From positions 310,001-374,000 of the forward strand of contig NEEC01000025.1 in assembly GCA_002189035.1 (NCBI GenBank): 64,000 nt of DNA, given 5' to 3'. Positions 51,706-62,952 of this stretch are shown here, piece after piece (positions within the stretch are counted from its first letter, which is position 1; the number at the start of each line of letters is the position of its first letter). A program made the position numbers and the translations under genes. The notes beneath the pieces are model-generated. The model was given only the letters and a program-made list of their open reading frames with translations. It did no database searches and was not told the DNA's origin. Origin of the DNA: Utricularia gibba. Its lineage: Eukaryota; Streptophyta; Magnoliopsida; Lamiales; Lentibulariaceae.

Positions 51706-52894
51706 TTTCTCCACCTATTTCTGCTCTAGATAAACCCTAGGATTCGAGGCAAAATCCAGTTACCGCCAACCGAGAGAGGAACGATGAAACGGAGAATTGT
51801 AGTTGAGCGGAGAAGAATCTGAAGAAGGTCAAGGAGAAAAGGGGCAGGCTTAAGTGAACCGCGGAGACTTGTCTCCCTCTCTCAGCGTTGTACGCTGGCT
51901 TATTGGGAAAAGTCTAAATTGCCCTAAAGCTTCCAGAAGGCAGGAAGGGCATGAAACAGAAATAAGAAAAGGGGAAGGGGGTCAGGGAGTTTCGAAGTCT
52001 CTCCAGGGCTTGAGACCTACGCGCACACCAATCTTAAGCGAGAACCACTACAAAACATCAGACCTTATCCGCTCAAGTTCCGAAGAGGAAAGCGAGGTTT
52101 GCGTTTGACTTCCGTTTGCGCGGATGTTTTCATTATACTTGGGAGTTGCCTGTTGGAATCCCTCTGAAACTGTGGTTCCTTTTTAGGATGCGGGCCTCTT
52201 TGTAGTTGCATTCTAGATTTTCAATTTTGATTTCTAATATGAGCTGAATGCTACAGATGCTGTAATGACGCGCGTTTTTGTCGGTTTTGCTAGTGTTTGG
52301 GTTCTACTTTATTTTTCATATCCCGTATGATATTGACGTAATTGTGTCCTCTACGGTTACTGCGTCGTAGTCTTTTGGATTTTTCGCTTTTTGATGATCC
52401 ATTTGCGTTTTCTTAGGATTCATAGAGTGGTGTTTTGGTGTTCTGGCATGCTGCATTGATCGTAATAGGATATTGGACCTGCTCTGTGATAAAGCATATT
52501 CATGAGTGCGCGGTGATATTGCCATGACGGAGCATCTTGCAGTTCCGTGCGTTGTCAAGATTCAAGTTAGTGGAAATCTCCTAGTACAGACCCAAAACAC
52601 AAGGTGAACGAGCTTGTGTGATTCATTCATGCATTTCTAGCTTGTGGAGATTATCAAATATTTTTCACTTGCATGCCAAGTCGGAATCTTTGTTATTTTT
52701 ATGATACCACTCTTGCTTTTGGCATTTATAGGTTTTTTTAGACATTTTATTGATTCATTTTCTAAAAGAAGAGAGTTTTCTTTTGACGCCAACCTGACAT
52801 AGTGATTCTTTTTTCTCATCTGCGAGCGTTCTTTAGGAGGTTCTGTCAGAGGAGTAGTAACGATGCCTCATTGTTTTCTAGACCACCCAAGCTT
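51706..52894. promoter_or_regulatory. Divergent region upstream of VAMP72 with a telo-box
   Basis: The telo-box AAACCCTAG (51732-51740) lies just before the VAMP72 ATG, in its leader. The right part should contain the promoter and 5' exon(s) of the plus-strand gene that follows. A possible exon ends near 52095, where GCGAG/GTTTGC looks like a donor, but it has no in-frame ATG. Confidence 0.45.
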
Positions 52895-55035
52895 ATGCTT
52901 TCTCAACGAAAAATAGTACATGGAAGTCCAAGATGGAACACTCGTATGGGTTACCCTTCCTTCAGTGCCATAGCAGATGCTGGTGGTCCAATAGCTTCTG
53001 AATGGATTCCTTCTTTGGATCAACTCCTTCTCGTAGCTAGTGCAACACTAACATATATGGCTGGTGTGATCCCATTTCAGAAGCCATCTTCTTATTATCA
53101 AGTTAGGAAGCCAATAGATGACGTGATCACTGAGAGCCCCTCCTCCTCGGGTAGGTAAGGAAGGTTAGTAAGGTGAATTCTCCTCAGTCTTTGAAAACTG
53201 TTGCCAGCTTCTGATGATTCTTCTTGCTTTGGGTAATTTTCCCTCAGAAATAAAATCGAGCAATATTAACCTGCTGTATACGTGGGATATTGTGAAGAGA
53301 AAGTTGCTGGATTCTTTAACTGCAATTGATGCTGGTATGGTTCTGAGTGAAACTATGGGCGGCTTAGAAGGGAGTCACATGAGACAACCTTCAAACTTGT
53401 CAGGAATTGCTGAAGGCCCCAGAATAAGATTACTATGGTCATCATTTCAGCAGTTTAACAAAGAGGCACGGCCTTTCATTATGAATGATTTGGTGCCCGT
53501 ATTTTCACTATATTTCTATCGATGGAGAAAGCATTTTTTGATTCATCATCATGAACTAGATCTGCAGCTTTTCATTTCTTTTTTATTCTTACAAAATATA
53601 TTCGCTATGACCAATGCTGTTTCAGCTTTTCTTCCTTCACTTATTATTAAGTGTTTTCAATGTTTTTCAGGTGGGGAATATCTCCAGTGAAGCTGGTGAA
53701 AAGTTTGATGATGATTTTCGGAGTATCTTTGCTGCTGTTGTCCAAAATTGCTGCCAGCCTCTGTGGATAGCTTGGCTTGAGAAAGAGCTTATTCACGCCC
53801 CAACTGCATCTGACAAGGCATGTTTTATACACTAAATACATCTTCTTAAAGTTTACAGTGGATGAAGAAATACAGCAGTTCTTACTATAAATCATTTTTT
53901 GTTCCATTTTTTCAGGATTTTATTTCCATGGCTGGCAGTAAGATTAATGGGTATGAAAGAGTCATTCAGTGCATCAAAATGTCCGGTAAAGAGGACCTAT
54001 ATGCAGAACTGGTGCATGTCCTTAAATTTGGTGGATTGAGGTAACGTACACTACCTTTTTATGTGTTTCATGGTTTACTCTAGCCTGAATAGCCATTGTG
54101 CATTAGCAGGGAAGGAAGCTACTATAATTCTAACTTGTTTATCCAGCACGGAGTGGAAATATTGGAAGATTTTCTCATTATGTTAGCAGATGGCATTGCA
54201 AGCATGTATTTAGAGCTTATATCAGTGGACTGTAGCTTGCCCGTTGATAGTGGCATCCTGGGCTTGAGCTTGTGCACCTTGTCCACCAGAGCACTTCAGA
54301 AATTGCGCAATGAGTTATGACTTCACCTTTTATATTATTGTAGTTTCTCTTCCAAAGCACATGCTGCTCTCCTAGGACTTACATTATCATATATTTATTA
54401 TTTCTTCAAATGATAAAAAGTTCTTCTTTGTTAACAGGTAGCAGTGCACCAATGGATGCACCAGAACATGGAGGCCGTGGTATCCATGTTTGAAGATCAG
54501 TTTGACCTTTGGATATTTGAGACCCAGCCATTTGACGACTGCAATAGAACCAAGATAAAGAATCCTGGTTGGTGGGGGTTCAAAACCAAAAAATCGCCAT
54601 CTATGACATTCCATGGCGTCATCATAAAAAACCTCTCCATTCGTGTGAGGAGGACCAAAGAATTGAAGGCCTTGACAGGGTGGTAAGTTTTGTCTCATAT
54701 CTTCTTTCTCCCCATGTTCTAGAATGCTATGTAATACTTAGGAATACAGAAAAAAGTAGACGACTATATAACATGTATTGACAGATCTGCTTTAGGCATT
54801 GCACTGAATCAAATGCTGCAAGTATTCAAAACAAACTGAAGTTTCCGGTTTGGATTTTCATTGCAGGAGATACTACTTCAGCCTGTTGCTGGAACTCAGC
54901 GACGTAGCCATGCCGTTTGTAAGAAGTGGCATCTCCCAAGCGAGGGATGCCGTTTCATTTTTCCTGGTCTCTCTGGTTGGAAGGTCGTTGGGTCTCATCT
55001 TTTCAGGCATCAGGAACGCTCTGCGGCTCAAGTAA
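52895..55035 (+). CDS. Unrecognised conserved plant membrane protein, possibly broken
   Basis: Seven exons in phase: 52895-53150, 53248-53465 (or to 53492), 53671-53817, 53916-54040, 54110-54314, 54438-54682, 54867-55035 (454 residues from the first internal ATG). The N-terminus is probably incomplete: the frame is open back to an acceptor at 52837. Notable parts are SEWIPSLDQLLL with a hydrophobic ATLTYMAGVI, GKEDLYAELVHVLKFGGL, DGIASMYLELISVDCSLP and STRALQKLRNE. The C-terminus is amphipathic to hydrophobic (AVSFFLVSLVGRSLGLIFSG), ending NALRLK. I do not recognise a named family. Intron 3 starts GCATGT. Intron 5 has no GT: after RNE the genome reads TTATGA, giving a stop at 54318, yet downstream exons stay open. 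Either splicing is non-canonical or the protein is truncated there. Confidence 0.6.
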
Positions 55036-55908
55036 CCTTTGAATGCACTGCTGCGCCTTTGTGTGCTGTGAGCGCCTACCCATTCATTTCCCATGATTTA
55101 CCATCTTGGGCTACCCCAAGAGGACGACTCTGGTTTGGGCTCCTTGAATCTTATAGATGTCATGATAATCAGATACTTCTGCTGCTCGGTGTTAACTGTT
55201 GGGCCCTATCAAACCCTAATTATTTTAAATTGAGGATTTAATTAAATTTATTTTTTAAAAAAAGAAAAAGTGAACTATGACCTAAATATAATTCAATCAT
55301 AATTGAATAATGATTTATAGAATTTAATTTTTACGTGGATTTTAGATATTTGTATTTTCAAGTGTAATTACAGCTGCCATGCCATGTCATCCCCCAATTC
55401 AATTATTAGTTTCATTTTTGGCAGTTTTTGTTTGTGTGCTGCTGGTGTCCAAAGCAGTTATTTGGACCTCCCTTTTTATGGTTGCGGTTTGAAAATTGCC
55501 TTGCCTCTCAACTTCTGCACTTCGCCTCAGTCATATGCTCTGGTTCTACCCAACTGCAGACCTCGCGGCCATCGGAGTATCACGACGCCGCCTGGGGGCT
55601 CCGCTTTCCGGTAGCGGAGTTCGTTTTGGGTCCCATTTTAATTTCCCAACGTTCCGGGTAAAGGCGGGATTTTTTTCGAGTTTCTTTCGTTTCGTGGTTT
55701 CAGTCGAAGTGAACTCCACGCGTTTCTAGATCTGAACCTCTTTGGCATTGCGGATTGGTATGGGGCACTTCTCAAGTTTTCCCATGCTTGTTTTTTCTTT
55801 TTTTTTTCTGGATCCCCGATTCTGTTTTCCATTTTCCCATCCCATTCGTATCTTTTGTTGTTTGTTGTAGGAAGAATTGGATTCTCTTTGTATTTGCGTA
55901 TCAAGGCT
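55036..55908. other. Spacer and promoter/leader of the ASHH3-like gene
   Basis: An A/T-rich part (55210-55340) includes GGGCCC followed by AAACCCTAA at 55211-55219. A pyrimidine-rich leader with a likely leader intron ending TTGTAG (55870) precedes the ATG. Confidence 0.45.
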
Positions 55909-58024
55909 ATGCCTGCGATGAAGAAGGTAACGTTTCTCTAAAGACTTGTTGATGTATTAGTGTGAGAATTTTGGGGCTCGTTGCTGATGTCTCAACTGTT
56001 ATAACCAGAAGTCTGACACTGGGATTCAGCAAGTGTTCAATAAACTGTTGATGGAGATAAAAGGCAAAGTTGATTTCGTTCTTCCAGAATCAATAAATAA
56101 TGGGAAATCTACTTCCTACACCTTCATCAGGCGTAGTATCCTTTATTCTCGGACGTACTGATTGAATCCGAGGTTTTAGAATTTAGATGTTTCTCTCATT
56201 CCAGAGTACGTATTTGGGAGTATGACTACTATTTCTTGGTGATTCATTAACGAACTCCAGATGTGTACCTCACCAAGAAGATAAAAAGGCGTTCCAGTGA
56301 CGACGGTATATTTTGTTCTTGCACTTCAAATGAATCATCTGCTGTCTGTGGTAGATATTGCCATTGCAGGTGTGGATTTCTCGACCTCATGTGCCATGTG
56401 GAACCCTCTTTCTTTCTTTTTGTTGCGTTAAGTTTCTATCAGGGTCGCTGTGTAAGTTATTTCTGGAGTTTTTTTGTTTCAACAGCATGCTTAGGTCTAG
56501 CTGCTCGTCTAGTTGTCAGTGTGGAAGTTCGTGTTTAAATAAGCCTTTTCACCTGAGGCCAATGAAGAAGATGAAAATTGTGCAGGTAATCTGTCATGCT
56601 CATTTTCAGTGTGAGTTTCGGAAATGTAATAACATAGGCTTCTGGCTTGTTGGCCTGGTTTTGTTTTTGGAGTTATGCAAGTTGGATAAGTTTCAATTAC
56701 ATGTTTCAGACAGAGACTTGTGGAATGGGTGTTGTGGCAGAAGAAGACATCAGTAAAGGAGATTTTGTAGTCGAGTATGTTGGAGAAGGTAAGACTCCAT
56801 CATAACATTGTGGGGATTCGCTTATGAGAGCTACACAAACACATTTTTGCCCTGTCTTGCAGTTATTGACGATAAAACTTGTGAAGAAAGATTATGGAAA
56901 TTGAAACACCGTGGGGAAACAAACTTTTATCTTTGTGAGATCAATCGAGACATGGTGATTGATGCTACTTATAAGGGAAACAAGTCAAGATACATCAACC
57001 ATAGTTGCTGCCCTAATACTGAGATGCAGAAATGGTTTGGTGCCTTCTTTTTTTCATGATCATTCTCAGAAAACTACACAGATTTTTTGTTTGTTTGAAA
57101 AAAATGATTTGTTTCAGGATGATTGATGGTGAAACAAGAATCGGCATATTTGCAACCTGTGATATTAAAAGAGGAGATCATCTAACTTATGATTATCAGT
57201 AGGGATATGATGAGAAGCTTCTTCTAGTGTGTATCCATTTCCTCTTTTATTTAACATAAGTCTCAGGTTTGTGCAGTTTGGTGCTGATCAAGATTGTCAC
57301 TGTGGTGCGTTGGGTTGCCGCAAGAAACTTGGGGTGAAACCGGGGAGAGCAAAATTAGCTTCACTAGATGCGGCATCAGATCTTGTTGATTTTCAAGTGG
57401 CTGGAAACTCTCCAAAAGTGAGTGTCACATGCGCCTTTAAATACCTTCCACTGTTGATCATAGGAGATTCGAGGCGCTGTCATTAGACCTTGAAACTTTT
57501 TTCCCTTATGATACCTGCTGATTACCATACATTTTCCCTCTTTTGCAGTGTTCTACCGATGCAGTGCATACTGGAGGTGGGCTCCTTAGCTATATTTATG
57601 TAATCATATCTGCGTTGAGAAGAGCTTATCCTTGAACTTTTGACTTCAGGAGATCGAAGTTGCCATCCAAAAACAAGACGTCATAACTGCATTGGCTCAG
57701 TAATCAGAATTGCTGGTTTCTCCAACAACAGGTATGGGTTTTATTCCGTGTAATGTTTGGATTCCAAAAACACATGGGCATTAAGTTGTTTGCTCGTATC
57801 CTCTCTTCTTTATCAGGTCGTTTGGGATCATAAGACACTTCAATAGCTCGAGAGGAGAGCATATGGTACCACTCTTCTTTTATGCTATGATAGCACATTG
57901 CTCCCTACTGATTTACGAAAACTTCTTCATAGTGTATCATTTCTTATGGCAGGTAATGTTTGAAGATGGAAGTTCCGAATTTATCAACTTGTCGAAACAA
58001 GAATGGGATTTTTGCAGCTACTAG
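55909..58024 (+). CDS. ASHH3: SET-domain histone lysine methyltransferase, ASHH3/ASHH4 type
   Basis: Twelve exons: 55909-55926, 56009-56135, 56261-56369, 56486-56585, 56710-56788, 56863-57034, 57118-57198, 57267-57417, 57549-57576, 57650-57731, 57817-57865, 57953-58024 (355 residues; Arabidopsis ASHH3 is 364). The AWS zinc region (CSCTSNESSAVCGRYCHC, SSCSSSCQCGSSCLNKPF) precedes the SET domain: MGVVAEEDISKGDFVVEYVG, the cofactor/substrate motif RYINHSCCPNTEMQKW, and HLTYDYQF. The post-SET cysteines are DCHCGALGC. A C-terminal segment, NCIGSVIRI to FINLSKQEWDF, matches the ASHH3/4 tail. It is expected to methylate histone H3, probably H3K36, in the nucleus. The short first exon codes MPAMKK exactly as in ASHH3. 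Confidence 0.95.
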
Positions 58025-58492
58025 CCTCTGAAATTGTAATTAGATATGCTACTAATCTGCTCTTCATTTTGGGATCTCTGGGAGTAGAACTGTGAGATTC
58101 AGAAGAAAACTGCTGCTGCATCTCTCTGTGATTGAAGATTCTGTTGTAGGATAAGGAAGCCTTCTGTTGTTGTAACAGTACCGCAGTTGTTCCTAGGAAG
58201 ACAATAGTTTTAGGTGTTAGTTCGATTCATGCTCCTTGTATCCATGAATAATCCATGATTTGGTTGTGTTTGACAGATGTACACTGCTACGGCAATTAAG
58301 AGAAAACAAACACTTTGCACCATAAGAAAATGACTTTTATTCTCTTTATTTGGCTGAATTTGCATGATTTTAGCCTTTAAATTCGGCATGCAGGTTTCAT
58401 GTACGAGCATCATCTCCTCCCTTCCTCTCCCTGAAAATGAATTTGTTGGTGCTTCATCTGTTAGGCAGAAATGGACATCTTCCCTGTTGAAT
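58025..58492. other. Spacer between the ASHH3-like and TBL genes
   Basis: It holds the 3' UTR of the methyltransferase and the TBL leader. No separate gene is supported. Confidence 0.5.
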
Positions 58493-60240
58493 ATGAGCAG
58501 CAAAGATGGGGGCACCATGCACCTCAGAAGGGCTCTCTTCTCCCCGACTCAACGGTCTAAGCTCTCTTTCATCTTCAATTATGCCTTCCCCTTATTCATC
58601 TTCTGCAGCTTGTTTTTCTTCCTTTTCTTTATCATGAGCAGCAATCCCCTGCCTGGCTCAAGAGTGTCCTTGAAAGAAAAGGGCAGTTCCTTTCCTATTT
58701 TCCACATTATTTCTTTGATCCGAATGCCAGCAGATCCGATCACGCAAAAACACAGGACTCCTATAATTCTGCATCAGCACCTTTTGATGGTTTGAGAAAT
58801 GAGACGCTGCAAGGGTCTGGTAGCGCTCCTGGTCTCGAAGCTTCCTCTCGAAATGGCACGGGGATGGAGAAGCCTACTTCTAGGCCGGGAAGAGGCAGGA
58901 AGAAGCGAGGTAACAAGAGGAAGAAGAGGACAAAACCAAAGAAAAGTTGGTTGGAGCTCATGGGCAAGTGTGACCTTTTTGATGGTAAATGGGTACCAGA
59001 TGCTACACCCTCTCTGTACGATACCGGGTCATGCCCTCACATTGATGAATCCTTTTCTTGCAAAAAGAATGGAAGACCCGATGATGACTATACAAAGTTC
59101 AGGTGGCAGCCGAACCATTGCACTGTCCCAAAGTGAGTAAATCCTCAACTCTTGTGAAGCTTATATCAGAGGTTTTAATCAGACAGTTTTATGGCAGATT
59201 GGACATGGGGAAAATGCTGAAGCTTCTCAAGGGGAAGAGGATAGTTTACATTGGCGATTCTTTGAACAGGAACATGTGGGACTCCATGGTCTGCATGCTG
59301 ATAAACTCAGTCAAGAACAAGAGCAGAGTCTTCGAGGCCTCCGGCCAGACCAAGTTCAAGACGGAGACAGCACTGTCCTTCATATTTCAGGCATCTATCC
59401 CTCTGATCATGATGATACTTCTCTTCCTGTGACCTTAAAGCTTTGCTGTACAGGACTATGATTTCTCGGTGGAGTACATACGGTCCTCTTTCCTTGTACA
59501 AGAATGGGAAACAACTCAAGAGAACGGCACCCAGAAGGAAACACTCAGGCTTGACATTGTTGACAAACGGTATGCCGGACTTGGAGATGCTGATGTGCTG
59601 GTTTTCAACACAGGAAACTGGTGGACACATGAGAAAACATCCGAAGGGTAATCCCCTTTCTTCAATTTTCTGGCAATGTTTCATTCCCCAGATCGTGTTG
59701 CCTTGATCATTCAGGAAAGACTACTACCAAGAAGGTGATCATGTCTACGAACAGCTTGATGTAGTTGAAGCATTTGACAAAGCTATGGCTACTTGGGCCA
59801 AATGGATGGAAATGCATGTTAACCCCATGAAGACTGATGTCTTCTTCAGAGGTTACTCCTTCGCTCATTTCAGCAAAGGAGAGTGGAACACAGGCGGAAG
59901 GTGCGACAGCAAAGAGCCCATCGTGGATGAGAACGAGCTGATCCGACGAAGCGAGCTGAGTCCGCCGGTGCCTCAGATGATAGACGGCTTGATGAGGCGT
60001 CTCCGGATGCCGGTTTTCTATCAGAACGTCACCAGAATGACCAACTACAGATGTGATGCGCACCCTTCCTCCTTCAGGAAGCCCAACATGACAGAGGACG
60101 AGAGACGCTTCTTCGAAACGCATCAGGACTGCAGCCATTGGTGCCTTCCTGGCGTGCCGGATACCTGGAACGAGCTCCTCTTCGCAGAGCTCTTGCTGAG
60201 CCGGAAACGAAAGCTGTTGATGCAGCAGCACCGCACCTGA
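58493..60240 (+). CDS. Trichome birefringence-like (TBL) polysaccharide O-acetyltransferase
   Basis: Proposed exons: 58493-58663, 58756-59132, 59198-59390, 59454-59647, 59715-60240 (486 residues). The N-terminal signal anchor (FIFNYAFPLFIFCSLFFFLF) marks a Golgi type II protein. A basic stem (RPGRGRKKRGNKRKKR) follows. The TBL domain starts CDLFDGKWVPD; the GDS motif is IGDSLNRNMWDSM and the DxxH motif DCSHWCLPGVPDTWNE, the catalytic Ser, Asp and His. Relatives O-acetylate xylan, mannan or pectin. The anchor and the TBL domain are in different frames: either a 92-bp intron (58664-58755) joins them, as modelled, or there is a one-base indel. Intron 3 would begin GCATCT. The start is the first ATG that keeps a short cytosolic tail; ATG 58364-frame alternatives extend it. 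Confidence 0.85.
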
Positions 60241-60459
60241 GCTTGCTCCAAGTTTGGTCTGCTTGTTGTCACGCAGAGATGAAGTGGAGTACAGTTCCAA
60301 TCCTGCGCTTCCCCTTTTTGCTGTAAATGGTAGATTTAAACAGATCCCCAAAAAAATGAAAAAAAAAGGATATATTCAAATTTCGAATGGTAGATTTAAA
60401 AATAATAAACTGATATCTGTTTAGTTCTTTATATTATATTGCATAGGCAGCCTAAAGAG

Positions 60460-61832
60460 ATGAGAAATTCATCGGCGACAATGGCGGAAAGAGGCGGAGA
60501 TCGGCTGAAGATTTTCATGTATCCATGGTTCGCGATGGGCCACATCATTCCCTACTTCATCACCGCCAAGAAATTCGCCGTCAGGGGTCACACTGTGTTC
60601 CTCACGGTCCCACCCAAGGCCGAATCCAAACTCCGGTCAACGAACATCCATGATGGCGCCGGAAACGTTCATCTCCTGCCCATGAAGCTTCCTCGCGTCG
60701 ACGGCTTGCCTCCGGAAGTGGAGACGACGAATGATGTCAGCTTCAGGGAGGCGTATCTGATAGTTCGGGCTATAGATCGAACTGCGCCGGAGATTCAATC
60801 GCTGCTCAGCGAATTGAATCCCGATGCCGTTGTATTCGATTCCTTTATGCATTGGTTGCCGATAGTGGCTCGCCAGATGCAGATCAAATCCGTGAATTTC
60901 TCCGTGGCAAGTCCGGTGGCGATGGGGTTTTTGTTTTCTGAGTCCACTGCGGTGGAGGATCTCATGAGTCCCCGTTGGGCCATCCGGCGGATTTCAAGTT
61001 AGATAAACAATCTGCTATTCATTTGCAGAATTTTCTCACGGAGGAGCACGGCGACGGAATGAGTCTAGGGCAGAGAGCTTTGCTTACGTCCAAGGAAAGC
61101 GACGCCGTTTTGTTCAAAACCTGCGAATATTTGGAAGGAAAATACTGCAAATTTCTCGAGAAGCTGAAAAAGCCGGTTCTTCTCACCGGTCCAATCCTCG
61201 ATGAACCCGAAGCTTCAGATCTCGACGAGAAATGGAAGAATTGGTTGGACAAATTCAAACCCAAATCCCTAATCTACTGCGCCTTCGGAAGCGAAGCGGT
61301 TCTAACGAAGGATGATTTCCAGTCGCTTCTCCTGGGACTCGAGTCAACCAATCTCCCATTCCTAGTCGCCCTCCGGCCGCCGCAGGGATTCGAGTGCATC
61401 GAAGACGCTTTACCAGAGGGATTCACAGCAAGGGTCGGCGAGAGAGGAGCCGTACACGGCGGCTGGGTTCCACAGATTCACATCCTGGCTCACGTATCCG
61501 TAGGTTGCTTCATTACTCATTGCGGGTATGGGTCATTGTGGGAGGCACTGATGATCGGCGGCGGTTACCGGATAGTAGCACTGCCGCATGCAGCCGATCA
61601 ATATGTGAATGCAAAAATTCTGAGCGAGGATCTTAGGGTTGCGGTGGAGATCGAGAAGGCGGAGGACGGGAAGTTGGCCAAGGAGGCGGTGGTGCGCGCC
61701 CTCACGGCAGTGATGGTTGACGGAAATCCGGAGGTAGATCAGAATCTGGAATCCCTTAGGAAGCAGCTGATGCATCTGAAAGACGCCTGTTTTGATCATT
61801 TTCTGGATAACCTCGGAACCCTTCTGAAGTAG
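60460..61832 (+). pseudogene. UGT79-like family 1 glycosyltransferase with a one-base frameshift
   Basis: Two abutting frames make one intronless UGT. The first (60460-61002) has the UGT79 beginning KIFMYPWFAMGHIIPYF, with the catalytic His in GHI, and runs to EDLMSPRW. The second, open from before 60975 to 61832, has GDGMSLGQRAL, SLIYCAFGSEA and a PSPG box (GGWVPQIHILAHVSVGCFIT, then HCGYGSLWEAL and ADQYVNAKIL). The frames meet at a run of four C (60970-60973); one more C would restore LMSP and the expected GHP. UGT79 enzymes add a sugar to a flavonoid or anthocyan glycoside. Total length, about 450 residues, is normal. It is a recent pseudogene or a sequencing error in a homopolymer. An in-frame ATG at 60481 is an alternative start. 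Confidence 0.85.
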
Positions 61833-62619
61833 ATTTGGTCGGCGTTGCGCAAGAATTCACCCCCTTTTCCTTTGCCTGTCCTAATAAAATAAGCAAAACT
61901 GTGTTGTGTGTCGGAATTCAGACAACTTCTCTGTAACCCTAATATCAAATGAACTGGAAATGGAGTTCCTATCCTACCCCATGCAACGGAAAGATCATTT
62001 AAAACAAAAAACCGTCAAAATATCAGTTGGAGTTGAGACGACGATGATCAAATCAGGTTGTAATTAGCAACTAATCGCAATTACCATGTCGGTGCGAAGC
62101 AAAAGCAAAAGGGCCTCAGCGGCAACCTTAGTGGGCCGCCATCAGTACAGCAACCTTCCGGTCCAGAGACAAATGCCGTTAGGTCCGGCCCGAATTATTA
62201 GGATATATATCTCACTCACCTTAAAAGCCCGTGGACAGAAAAACGAAACCGACAGTTGAATATACAGTAATAATATAGTTTAATTAATGACTTATTTGAA
62301 TCATTTTTATTTAAATAAATACCATTTATATGCATATAATTGAAAATATATTTTATAGATGAATCTTACAGATATGTGTTTAATAAATGTGTTTAGAATA
62401 TATAAAAATGTTATTAATATGTTCCAACATTATATGTTGCACCTATTGCTCATAGCTGAGTAGACGGTCCTAGGCGTGGCCTGGGCTAGACCCATTTGCC
62501 GCTTACCTATTTGGTCATGAACCCCGAGTCAACCGGAATATCAAACTGGTCCCAGACAAGGGGTTCCTTGTCTGGTGACTCGGACCTGGACCCGACCCGG
62601 GTTCATACCCAAGAAAACG
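61833..62619. other. Intergenic region downstream of the UGT
   Basis: The first 70 bases are 3' flank. Bases 62255-62420 are A/T-rich. No coding segment is recognised. Confidence 0.5.
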
Positions 62620-62904
62620 CTAGTCCCTTGGAGGGTCACTGAAAATTGGCGTACTTGACCCACTTGTACGTTTTTCGAACTTGTTTTGATGAAAAGAAAA
62701 CAAAGCATCCCATGGAAAAGGAAAGCAAAGATCACTTTTCTTCCGCTGTCCACGTTCTTGATGAATTATGGGACCAGATTTCAACTGGTGGTAGGGACTA
62801 CCCACTCCAACCATCACAAGAACTTCATATTTTCTCGACGATTGCTGTAAAAACGAAGGTGGAACAGACGCCCATGAAGGCAAAAGCAGGAGTATGAGCA
62901 TCAT
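62620..62904 (-). CDS. Candidate small secreted peptide precursor, weak
   Basis: A 94-codon minus-strand frame starts with two adjacent ATGs and a signal-peptide-like segment (MMLILLLLPSWAS). The remainder is basic and polar (QQSSRKYEV, HQERGQRKKSDL) with two FPFPW/FSF aromatic patches. No CLE, CEP, IDA, RGF or PSK motif was found. It could be chance openness; no promoter or splicing evidence supports it. Confidence 0.2.
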   Translation of the reverse strand: MMLILLLLPSWASVPPSFLQQSSRKYEVLVMVGVGSPYHQLKSGPIIHQERGQRKKSDLCFPFPWDALFSFHQNKFEKRTSGSSTPIFSDPPRD

Positions 62905-62952
62905 CAGTATGCAGGGAGTGAGAATTCTGATCCAAAAATGGTCTGTGATCAC

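Noticed and set aside
53461-53500. A seventh GC donor (GAG/GCACGG) in the unknown membrane-protein gene
   Set aside because: An in-phase GT donor at 53493 is available, so a GC site is not required; both ends are given in the gene entry.
39199-61832. A wall-polysaccharide gene cluster (glycine-rich protein, pectate lyase, UGT80A, TBL)
   Set aside because: These genes belong to different pathways, differ in strand, and are interrupted by Alba, SNARE and SET genes; shared location alone is not evidence of a cluster.
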